Shown: positions 45,657 through 53,476 of the stretch, one piece after another
Layout: each line of letters starts with the position of its first letter
Numbering within the stretch: position 1 is the stretch's first letter
Source of the DNA: Oscillospiraceae bacterium
Lineage (GTDB): Bacteria; Bacillota; Clostridia; Oscillospirales; Oscillospiraceae
Direction of reading: 5' to 3'
DNA length: 60,356 nt
Assembly: GCA_902765025.1 (NCBI GenBank)
Contig: CACWYC010000008.1
Coordinates: forward strand, 1-60,356
Translations under genes and position numbers: made by a program
The notes under the pieces: model-generated
The model's database searches: none
What the model was told of the DNA's origin: nothing
The model's input: the letters and a program-made list of their open reading frames with translations, nothing else

Positions 45657-48206
45657 ATGCTGAACCATGACGATCCCCGCATTCTGCCCTTCCTGTGGGT
45701 ACACGGCGAGAGCGAGGCGGTGTACCGCGATATGGTGCGGGCCATTTATGACGCCAGCATCCGGGCGTTCTGCGTGGAGGCCCGGCCCCACGAGGGCTTT
45801 TGCCAGGAGCCCTGGTGGCGGGATATGACCATTTTGCTGGACGAGGCCGAGAAACGGGGCATGCGGGTCTGGATCCTGGACGACAAGCATTTCCCCACCG
45901 GCTATGCCGCCGGCGCTGCGGAAAAGGCCCCCATCGAGCTGCGCCGCCAGGGGCTGCTGCACAAGCGCTTCCCGGTGAAGGGCGGCAGAATCCGCCTGAA
46001 CGTGGCCCGGCAGGCCCACCCGCCCCGGGTGCCGGGGGACGCGATGTATCTTGTCACCAATATCTACAACAAGAACACCACCCCCGCCAACAAGTTCACC
46101 GACGACACCCTCCTCAGCGTGGCGGCCCTGCGGCTGGACGAAAAGGCCGCCCCCATCGACCTGACGGACAAGCTCCAAAACGGCGTGCTGGACTGGACGG
46201 CGCCGGAGGGGAAGTGGGAGGTGCAGCTTTGCTACCTCACCCGCAACATCGGCACCCACCGCAGCTACATCAACATGATGGACACCGCGTCCTGCCGCCT
46301 TCAGATTGACGCGGTGTATGAGCCCCATTATCAGCATTTCGGGGACAAGTTCGGCACCGTCATCGCCGGTTTCTTCTCCGACGAGCCGGAGCTGGGCAAC
46401 AACCGCATGTATAAGATGAATAACCCCCTGGGCACGGAGCAGGATCTGCCCTGGAGCCGAGAGCTGGCTGCCGCGCTGGAGGAAAAGCTGGGCCGGGGAT
46501 ACGGCGCCCTGCTGCCCCTTTTATGGTCCAATGACGGTGACCCCTTCCTCACCGCCAAGGTGCGCTACGCCTTTATGGACAGCGTTTCCCGCCTGGTGGA
46601 GGAGGACTTCTCCCACCAGATCGGCCGGTGGTGCCGGGACCACGGCGTGGAGTACATCGGCCACGTGGTGGAGGACAACAACCAGCACGCCCGCACCGGC
46701 ACCAGCCTGGGACATTACTTCCGGGGCCTTAAATGGCAGACCATGGCCGGTATCGACGACATCGGCGGCCAGGTGGAGCCGGGCATGGAGGACAGGCAGA
46801 AGAAAAACGTGTTCGGCTACCATGATGACGGCGAGTTCTACCACTACGCCCTGGGCAAGCTGGGCGCCTCTCTGGGTGCGCTGAATCCCCACATGCAGGG
46901 CCGCACCATGTGTGAGGTTTTCGGCAACTACGGCTGGAAAGAGGGCGTGCGGCTGGAAAAATACCTGCTGGACCACTTCATGGTCCGGGGCGTGAACCGC
47001 TTCGTGCCCCACGCCTTTACCGCCAAGGCCTTCCCGGACAAGGACTGCCCGCCCCACTTCTACGCCCACGGCCACAACCCCCAGTATCGTCACTTCGGCG
47101 CGCTGATGAAATACGCCGACAGGGTGACGGGGATGCTCTCCGGCGGCCACGCCGTCTGCCCGGTGGCCGTTCTCTACCACGGTGAGGCGGAGTGGTGCGG
47201 CAAGGCCATGCTGATGCAAAAGCCCGGACAGATCTTGCAGGATAATCAGATCGACTTCCACTATGTCCCCGCCGACGTGTTCGCGGAGCGGGACTTTTAC
47301 AAGACGGAAATCACCGATAAGCTGACGGTGAACGGCCTTACCCATGGGGCGCTGGTCATTCCCTACGCCCAGTTTATCACAAGGGAAACTGCCGAGGCGG
47401 TAATCGAGCTGGCGGCCAAGGGCGGCAAGGTGCTGTTCCTGGACGGCTACCCCGATGGCCTCTGCACCGGCGAGGCGCTGCCCGAGAGCGTCAAGGAGAA
47501 CACAAGGGTAGTGGCGCTGCCTACCCTTTTGGGCGAGCTGTCCGCCTATCGCACTGTGACCCTGACCCCGGCAAATGACCGCATCCGGGCATTGCACTAT
47601 GTGGGAGAAAAGGAGTTCTTCTACCTCTTCAATGAGGGTGACAAGCCCTGGCGGGGCACTGTCACGCTGCCGGAGGAGGGAAGCTACCACATTTACGACG
47701 CCTGGCATGACCGCTGCCTCGCCTGGAACGGCGGGGAGGTTACCATTGAGCCCCATCACAGCCTGTTCCTCATCAATGGGGAGGCGGAGAATCTTTATAC
47801 ACCGCCCGCCCTTACCCGGCGCCGTGTATTGGAGGGCTTCCGCCAGAGCGTCTGCAAGGCGGCGGATTATCCCCATTTCGGCCCTGCCAAGGAGATCACG
47901 AAGCCGGAAAACTACGCCCTCACCGACAAGAAATTCTCCGGGTTCATCCGTTACGAGACCCAGTTCACCGGTAAAGCCCAACTGCTGGAAATCACCGACG
48001 CCTGGGAGGGCGTGGAGGTGTTCGTGAATGGCAAGAGCGCCGGCATCCAGGTGACGCCGCCCTACCGCTACGACCTGCGGGGCCTGGCAGGGGAGGGGGA
48101 CAATGTCCTCACCATCGAGGTGGCCACCACGTTGGAGCGGGACCGGGGCAACACCAAAACCGCCGCCCCCACCGGCATCACCGGCGAGGTGGCGCTGTAC
48201 GAATAA
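45657..48206 (+). CDS. GH106-like glycoside hydrolase
   Basis: The 849-residue protein follows a strong AAGGAGG. The opening resembles GH106 rhamnosidases: a (beta/alpha)8 start with WWRDMTILLDEAEKRGMRVW then ILDDKHFPTGYAAG, followed by YEPHYQHFGDKFGTVIAGFF then SDEPELGNN, and HGVEYIGHVVEDNN. The last 110 residues form a galactose-binding-like beta-sandwich (FSGFIRYETQFTGKAQLLEI, ending VFVNGKSAGIQVTPPYRYDL). It is shorter than characterised GH106 enzymes and has no signal peptide. Alpha-L-rhamnosidase activity is a guess; the fold class is more secure than the activity. Confidence 0.7.
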   Translation: MLNHDDPRILPFLWVHGESEAVYRDMVRAIYDASIRAFCVEARPHEGFCQEPWWRDMTILLDEAEKRGMRVWILDDKHFPTGYAAGAAEKAPIELRRQGLLHKRFPVKGGRIRLNVARQAHPPRVPGDAMYLVTNIYNKNTTPANKFTDDTLLSVAALRLDEKAAPIDLTDKLQNGVLDWTAPEGKWEVQLCYLTRNIGTHRSYINMMDTASCRLQIDAVYEPHYQHFGDKFGTVIAGFFSDEPELGNNRMYKMNNPLGTEQDLPWSRELAAALEEKLGRGYGALLPLLWSNDGDPFLTAKVRYAFMDSVSRLVEEDFSHQIGRWCRDHGVEYIGHVVEDNNQHARTGTSLGHYFRGLKWQTMAGIDDIGGQVEPGMEDRQKKNVFGYHDDGEFYHYALGKLGASLGALNPHMQGRTMCEVFGNYGWKEGVRLEKYLLDHFMVRGVNRFVPHAFTAKAFPDKDCPPHFYAHGHNPQYRHFGALMKYADRVTGMLSGGHAVCPVAVLYHGEAEWCGKAMLMQKPGQILQDNQIDFHYVPADVFAERDFYKTEITDKLTVNGLTHGALVIPYAQFITRETAEAVIELAAKGGKVLFLDGYPDGLCTGEALPESVKENTRVVALPTLLGELSAYRTVTLTPANDRIRALHYVGEKEFFYLFNEGDKPWRGTVTLPEEGSYHIYDAWHDRCLAWNGGEVTIEPHHSLFLINGEAENLYTPPALTRRRVLEGFRQSVCKAADYPHFGPAKEITKPENYALTDKKFSGFIRYETQFTGKAQLLEITDAWEGVEVFVNGKSAGIQVTPPYRYDLRGLAGEGDNVLTIEVATTLERDRGNTKTAAPTGITGEVALYE

Positions 48207-48234
48207 CGTGCCGACGCTGCGGCGGACAAGCTTA

Positions 48235-48279
48235 TATATAGCAAGACCGGGCGGTTTTACCGCCCGGTCTTGCTATATA
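48235..48279. terminator. Perfect 20-bp bidirectional terminator hairpin
   Basis: Arms 48235-48254 and 48260-48279 pair perfectly around TTTTA. It lies between the convergent GH106-like and GPH transporter genes. Confidence 0.85.
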
Positions 48280-48318
48280 CCAATTAATAATGAGGGGCCT
48301 TTTGCCGTCAGGCACGGA

Positions 48319-49803
48319 TCAGTCCACGTTCTTCTTGGTCTGGTGGGTGGAGATGAACTGGTGGATATCCTTACGCATAGCGGGGTCGATGGGGTAATCC
48401 TTGATGATCATGATGCCCACGAAGGCCAGAATGGCGGGCACCAGGCCGATGATGACCACCATCCAGGTCAGCATGGTGGGCATCTTGGCGATGTCGCCCA
48501 CATAGTTGCCGGTGACGGAGTCCACCTGGTAGCCGATGGCAATCAGCACGGCGCCCACAATGGCGGTGGACACGGCGTTCTGGGCCTTCTCCAGGAACTT
48601 CTCCAGCACGCCGGTGAGGGCGGAGCGGTCCTTGCCGGTCTTATAAATGGTGTAGTCCATAATCTCCATGCTCAGGTTGGAGCCGGGGACAAAGTCGATG
48701 CCGACGAAGAAGGCCATCAGGAACATGGGGATGAAGAAGAACACGGGGCTGGTGCGCAGCAGGCCCAGGATTTGCAGAATGAACATCAGCAATCCCGCGC
48801 CGCCCTGCATGGCCAGGTCGAAGATGTGCATCTTCAGGAAGTCGCCCTTAAACGCCTTCAGCAGCGGGTTGGCAAACACGGTGCCCAGCAGCAGGGGGAA
48901 GAGCATCATCAGCGACACCACCATGGACAGCGTGCCGAAATACGCCATGTTGACCTCGCCGGTGGTCAGGTCGGCGCAGTAGCCGTATTTCACGTAGTAC
49001 ACGGGGGCGGCGAAGAGGAACGTCCAGATAAAGCCGGTGGCGATGCACTTGAAGAAGTTGAGCATCATGGGCTTGTTGGTGCGCATCAGCGCGAAGAAGT
49101 CGGAGAACTTCACCTTGTCGTCGGGGTCCTGCTCCACCACGTGCTTCTCCTTGACCATGAACCAGCCCACCACGGAGATGATGCTGGATACCACCATGGC
49201 CACCATGGCCAGAATCATATAGGCGGTCTTGTAGCTGCCGGTGGAAGCCTGGATGGTGACGGCGATGGCGGCCATGGCAGAGCCCATCATGCCGATGATC
49301 ATGACCCACACACGGGGCCCGATCAGCAGCTTGGAGCGCTCGCCGGGGTCGTTGGTCATGGTGCGGAACAGCAGGTTCTGATTGTAGAAGGAGGCGCCGA
49401 TATCATAGACCAGATAGAAGAAGATGACCCAGACCGTCACCACGGCGGCGGAGCCGGTGATGCCGCTGGGCATCAGATAGAGGAAGAAAACGCCGATGGC
49501 GGTCATGATGATGGAGATCATGAAGAAGGGCTTATACTTGCCGTGCCTGCCGATCTTGCCCCGGTCCATGATGAAGCCCTGGATGGGGTCGTCCACGGCG
49601 TCGATGATGCGGGCGGCCAGCAGCAGCACGGTGGCCAGAGTGGCGCCCAGCTTGCCCAGACCTGCGTAGTCGGTCATGAAGGTCATGAACATGGTGGACA
49701 TGAAGATGGCGGCAAAGCCGTTGTTGGTGGACAATGCAGTGACGCCGAAGATTTCTTTGAAGCCTACGGCTTCGGGGCCCTTGACTTTAGGTGTTTTCGC
49801 CAT
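48319..49803 (-). CDS. GPH-family MFS sugar/glycoside transporter
   Basis: The product is 494 residues from ATG 49803 (AAAGGAT about 10 nt upstream); an ATG at 49815 lies too near the ribosome site. Landmarks are AARIIDAVDDPIQGFIMDRG, KIGRHGKYKPFFMISIIMTA and 12 membrane segments. It diverges from the AraC gene at 50053. Two TGTATGA repeats at 20-bp phase lie in between, so it may be regulated with the GH3-GH3-GH43 cluster, supplying its substrates. Confidence 0.92.
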   Translation of the reverse strand: MAKTPKVKGPEAVGFKEIFGVTALSTNNGFAAIFMSTMFMTFMTDYAGLGKLGATLATVLLLAARIIDAVDDPIQGFIMDRGKIGRHGKYKPFFMISIIMTAIGVFFLYLMPSGITGSAAVVTVWVIFFYLVYDIGASFYNQNLLFRTMTNDPGERSKLLIGPRVWVMIIGMMGSAMAAIAVTIQASTGSYKTAYMILAMVAMVVSSIISVVGWFMVKEKHVVEQDPDDKVKFSDFFALMRTNKPMMLNFFKCIATGFIWTFLFAAPVYYVKYGYCADLTTGEVNMAYFGTLSMVVSLMMLFPLLLGTVFANPLLKAFKGDFLKMHIFDLAMQGGAGLLMFILQILGLLRTSPVFFFIPMFLMAFFVGIDFVPGSNLSMEIMDYTIYKTGKDRSALTGVLEKFLEKAQNAVSTAIVGAVLIAIGYQVDSVTGNYVGDIAKMPTMLTWMVVIIGLVPAILAFVGIMIIKDYPIDPAMRKDIHQFISTHQTKKNVD

Positions 49804-49907
49804 GAGTATCTGCATCCTTTCTCTTTCTCGTTTTCACACAGCGGCAGGTACTCCCCGCCGTCTACCACAGATTATAGGAAAGGCGGCAGGCTGAAATATA
49901 TCAAGCA

Positions 49908-49934
49908 TGTATGAATCTTGTCAGGGGTGTATGA
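49908..49934. promoter_or_regulatory. Direct repeat at 20-bp phase between transporter and AraC genes
   Basis: TGTATGA occurs at 49908-49914 and 49928-49934, start-to-start distance 20 bp, in the divergent gap. The geometry matches AraC-type half-sites. Confidence 0.5.
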
Positions 49935-50013
49935 TAATGGTGTGATTATGCCCTGCGGTTGCTGTTTTGCCCCACAGGGCGGATGACGGTTTACTTTTTC
50001 CCGGGGAATATGG

Positions 50014-50019
50014 TATGAT
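50014..50019 (+). promoter_or_regulatory. Candidate -10 box of the short AraC gene
   Basis: TATGAT lies 33 nt before ATG 50053, with TTTACT 18 bp upstream as a weak -35. Confidence 0.35.
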
Positions 50020-50052
50020 ATATACAGATTACAAAGGAAGAGGGCGGGGAGC

Positions 50053-50739
50053 ATGACCACTCACGGCGATGCGATTTCCCAGGCGTGGCACAGCGACATA
50101 CGGTTTTTACAGCTGGTGGGGGAGCTGTCGGGCCTGACGGTGGCCCTGTGGCGCACCGGGCGGCAGGACGACGCCATGCACTGGAGCAGCGCGCCGGGCC
50201 ACCCCTGCCTCTGCCATGAGGGGCTGCGCCAGGCATTGGAGGATTACAGCCGCAGCGGGCGGCCCAGCCTGTTCTTTGAGGACGACCGGGTGATTTATGC
50301 CGCCATTCCCGTGGGGCCCTTTACCGTGGCCCTGGGTCCCGCCGCCGTGCTCACCGCCTCGGAGGAGACCGTGCGGGAGTACGCTGAAGGCCACGGCATG
50401 GACGGCACCGTGCCCATTCCCCGGTGCGACCTGGGCACCATGGAGCGGTACATGGAGCTGACGTATCTCCATTTCACCGGCTCGGCCCTGTCCCGGGGGG
50501 ACATCTCCGTCACCTCCCGCATTGTGGAGACGTGGCAGCAGGCCGGGGAGCTGGAGGAATACCAGCTGGCCCAGTCGGAGCATGACCGCAGCCACGCCGC
50601 CGGGATGCTGCAATATTCCGACTATACCATCTCCCAGATCGCCCAATATTTCGGCTTCTCCTCCCAGAGCTATTTCGGCGCCTGCTTCCAGACCTGGTAT
50701 GGCATGACCCCCAACGCCTACCGCAAGGCCAACCGTTGA
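50053..50739 (+). CDS. Shortened AraC-family regulator lacking the first helix-turn-helix
   Basis: The 228-residue protein has an intact sensory N-terminus like that of the 394-residue regulator at 31422 (FLQLVGELSGLTVALWRTG, then VIYAAIPVGPFTVALGPAAV). At about residue 180 it passes directly (QSEHDRSHAAGMLQYSDYT) into the second AraC helix-turn-helix (TISQIAQYFGFSSQSYFGAC) and the GMTPNAYR end motif. The roughly 160 residues in between, including the first helix-turn-helix, are missing without a frame break. Ribosome site (GGGGAG) and promoter are intact, so it is probably expressed. DNA binding may be weak or dependent on a partner. It precedes the GH3-GH3-GH43 operon. Confidence 0.8.
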   Translation: MTTHGDAISQAWHSDIRFLQLVGELSGLTVALWRTGRQDDAMHWSSAPGHPCLCHEGLRQALEDYSRSGRPSLFFEDDRVIYAAIPVGPFTVALGPAAVLTASEETVREYAEGHGMDGTVPIPRCDLGTMERYMELTYLHFTGSALSRGDISVTSRIVETWQQAGELEEYQLAQSEHDRSHAAGMLQYSDYTISQIAQYFGFSSQSYFGACFQTWYGMTPNAYRKANR

Positions 50740-50746
50740 TGTGTAC

Positions 50747-50782
50747 ACACCGTTGATAGAATTGGCACACCATTTATAGAAT
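50747..50782 (+). promoter_or_regulatory. Direct repeat at 20-bp phase upstream of the GH3-GH3-GH43 operon
   Basis: ACACCGTTGATAGAAT (50747-50762) and ACACCATTTATAGAAT (50767-50782) match at 14 of 16 positions, exactly 20 bp apart. A TACAAT -10 candidate follows at 50800-50805. It has the geometry of an AraC activator site. Confidence 0.6.
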
Positions 50783-50866
50783 CACAATGGCTCCTCTGTT
50801 ACAATGGGTCATCATACCGGGAAATCCGGCGTGCTGATTTCATGAAAAACGGAGGAGCTGACGATT

Positions 50867-53434
50867 ATGGCCAACATTTTCGCCCCCACTGATCCCGCCG
50901 TGACAGAGCGGGAAAAGCACCACATGGACACCGTGCGCCGCATTGCGGCAGAGGGCATGGTGCTGCTGGAGAACAGCGGCGTGCTGCCCATCGCCGCCGA
51001 CGGCAGGGCACTGGCGGTGTTTGGCAGCGGCGTGCGCCACATGGTAAAGGGAGGCACCGGCTCCGGCGACGTCAACTCCCGCACCGTCATCAACGTGGAG
51101 CAGGGTCTGGAGGACGCCGGCTTCACCATCGCCACCAAGCCCTGGCTGGACCACTATGACAGCGCCTGCACCGAAAACGGCGCGCAGTACATGGAGCAGT
51201 TCAAGGCCGTGCTGCAGGAGAAGGGGTGGGCCGGCGTCAACTGGGCGCTGGAAAACCCCTTCCGTGACCCGGACGTGCCGGAGATCACGGCGGAGGACAT
51301 GGCCCATACCGACAAATCCCTGGCCCTCTACGTTATCGCCCGCACCTCCGGCGAGGGGGCCGACCGGAAGCTGACCGGCGGCGACTATTACCTGTCCGAC
51401 CGGGAAATGGACAATCTCCGCACGCTGACGGCCTGTTACGACCACACCGTGGTCATTCTCAATGTGGGCGGCGTTATCGACACCGCCTTTCTCCGGCAGC
51501 AAAAGGGCATCGACGCCGTTTTGCTCATGAGCCAGCCCGGCTGCGCCGCCGGTTACGCCCTGGCGGACGTGCTCACCGGCAAGGTAAATCCCTCCGGACG
51601 TCTCACCGCCACCTGGGCCGAGCGGTACGAGGACTACCCCTTTGCCGCTGAATTCAGCCATTTGAGCGGCGATCTGGATGACTCCTATTACCGGGAGGGC
51701 ATCTACGTGGGCTACCGCTGGTTTGACAGCTTCGGCCTCCGCCCGGCCTATCCCTTCGGCTTCGGCCGCTCCTACACCGACTTTGCCCTGGACGTGCCGC
51801 AGACCCGCATCAGCGGCCAGTCCATCCGCGTCACCGTGTCGGTGAGCAACACCGGCAGCCGCCCCGGACGGGAGACGGTGCAGGTCTATGTGTCCCAGCC
51901 CCAGGGCCGGCTGGATAAGCCCTGCCAGGTGCTGGCGGGCTTCGCCAAAACCGGCCTTTTGCAGCCGGGGCAGCAGGAGACGGTGGAGGTGACGTTCGCC
52001 ATCCCCTCTCTGGCCTCCTACGATGAGGCACGGGCCGCCTACGTGCTGGAGCAGGGCGTGTATTTCGTCCGGGTGGGCACCCATTCCCGCAGCACCCGCA
52101 TCGCCGCCGCCCTGGAACTGGATGAGGAGGTCGTCACCTGGCAGCTCCGCAACAAGGCGGTGTGCGACTGCGCCATGGACGTGGTTCGCGCCGACCCCGC
52201 CAGGTTCTATACCTATCCCGCCGAGGCCGCCGAGAAAATCGCCGCCCCCCGGCTGAAGATCATCCCGGCCACCATTCCCACCCATACGGCGGCGTACGAC
52301 GCAGAAGCCCCGACGCTGCACACGGAGAAAACGGCCACCATCACCCTGGCGGACGTGGCTGCCGGCAAAGCCACCCTGGAGGAACTGACGGCACAGCTCA
52401 CCGCGGCGGAGATGGCGGAGCTGACCGTGGGCACCGAGCGGGGCGGCCTGGGCAGCGTGTCCACCGTGGGCGCGGCGTCCCGCTCCGTACCCGGTGCGGC
52501 GGGCGACACCAGCACCGTACTGGCCGAGAGCCGGGGCATCACCAACCTGGTGCTGGCCGACGGCCCTGCGGGGCTGCGGCTTTCCAAGGTGTTCGTCTCC
52601 GACGGGCAAGGCAACGTCGTCCCCGGCCTGGGGGAGTCCTCCCTGGGCAACCTCTTTGAGTTGATGGGCGTGCCCGCGGCCGTTCGCCCGGAAAACGCGG
52701 TGGACCATTATCAATACTGCACCGCCATCCCCATCGCCACCATGCTGGCCCAGACCTGGGACATGGCCGCCATCGAAGCCGCCGGCGACCTGGTGGGCGC
52801 GGAGATGGAGGCGTTCGGCGTGGACATCTGGCTGGCCCCCGGCATGAACATCCATCGCAATCCCCTCTGCGGCCGGAACTTTGAGTACTACTCCGAGGAT
52901 CCGCTGCTCACCGGCCTCTGCGCCGCCGCCGACACAAGGGGCGTGCAGCGCCACCGGGGCCGGGGCACCGCCATCAAGCACTTCGCCTGCAATAACCAGG
53001 AGGACAACCGCACCCACAACAACGCCCATTGCACAGAGCGTGCCCTGCGGGAGATCTACCTCAAGGGTTTTGAAATCGCCGTGAAAACGGCCCAGCCCCT
53101 GACGCTGATGACCTCCTATAACCTGGTCAACGGCGTCCACGCCGCCAACCACCGGGAGCTGCTCACCGACATTCTCCGCTGCGAGTGGGGCTTTACCGGC
53201 CTTGTGATGAGCGACTGGGGCACCACCGACCCCGGACAGGGCGGATTCAAATACGGCTGCTCCGACGCGGCGCTGTGTATCCACGCGGGCAACGACCTGA
53301 CCATGCCCGGCGCCCAGGCCGACGTGGAGCGCATCGCCGCCGCCGTGGGCCATGAGCTGACGCTGGCGGAGCTGCAGGCCTGCGCCCTGCGGGTGCTGCG
53401 GCTGGCGCTGCTGCGCTATATGGCGGAAAAGTGA
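50867..53434 (+). CDS. GH3 beta-glucosidase, domain-swapped type
   Basis: The 855-residue protein follows GGAGGAG. It has the reversed order: the sandwich domain first (AEGMVLLENSGVLPIAADG, then GSGVRHMVKGGTGSGDVNSR), a fibronectin-like domain (VYVSQPQGRLDKPCQVLAGF) and the TIM barrel last (ADGPAGLRLSKVF, CGRNFEYYSEDPLLTGLC, AIKHFACNNQEDNRTHNN; nucleophile Asp783 in LVMSDWG). No signal peptide is present. It is first in an operon with a second, clearly different GH3 and a GH43. It may remove glucose, xylose or another beta-linked sugar from imported oligosaccharides; domain order does not settle specificity. Confidence 0.92.
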   Translation: MANIFAPTDPAVTEREKHHMDTVRRIAAEGMVLLENSGVLPIAADGRALAVFGSGVRHMVKGGTGSGDVNSRTVINVEQGLEDAGFTIATKPWLDHYDSACTENGAQYMEQFKAVLQEKGWAGVNWALENPFRDPDVPEITAEDMAHTDKSLALYVIARTSGEGADRKLTGGDYYLSDREMDNLRTLTACYDHTVVILNVGGVIDTAFLRQQKGIDAVLLMSQPGCAAGYALADVLTGKVNPSGRLTATWAERYEDYPFAAEFSHLSGDLDDSYYREGIYVGYRWFDSFGLRPAYPFGFGRSYTDFALDVPQTRISGQSIRVTVSVSNTGSRPGRETVQVYVSQPQGRLDKPCQVLAGFAKTGLLQPGQQETVEVTFAIPSLASYDEARAAYVLEQGVYFVRVGTHSRSTRIAAALELDEEVVTWQLRNKAVCDCAMDVVRADPARFYTYPAEAAEKIAAPRLKIIPATIPTHTAAYDAEAPTLHTEKTATITLADVAAGKATLEELTAQLTAAEMAELTVGTERGGLGSVSTVGAASRSVPGAAGDTSTVLAESRGITNLVLADGPAGLRLSKVFVSDGQGNVVPGLGESSLGNLFELMGVPAAVRPENAVDHYQYCTAIPIATMLAQTWDMAAIEAAGDLVGAEMEAFGVDIWLAPGMNIHRNPLCGRNFEYYSEDPLLTGLCAAADTRGVQRHRGRGTAIKHFACNNQEDNRTHNNAHCTERALREIYLKGFEIAVKTAQPLTLMTSYNLVNGVHAANHRELLTDILRCEWGFTGLVMSDWGTTDPGQGGFKYGCSDAALCIHAGNDLTMPGAQADVERIAAAVGHELTLAELQACALRVLRLALLRYMAEK

Positions 53435-53476
53435 TGATATTTTCATAAAATAAAGATAAATGGGAGGAATCCAGCC

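Noticed and set aside
48103..49914. 603-codon plus-strand frame over the GPH transporter
   Set aside because: It is a His/Gly/Asp-rich shadow of the minus-strand transporter gene.
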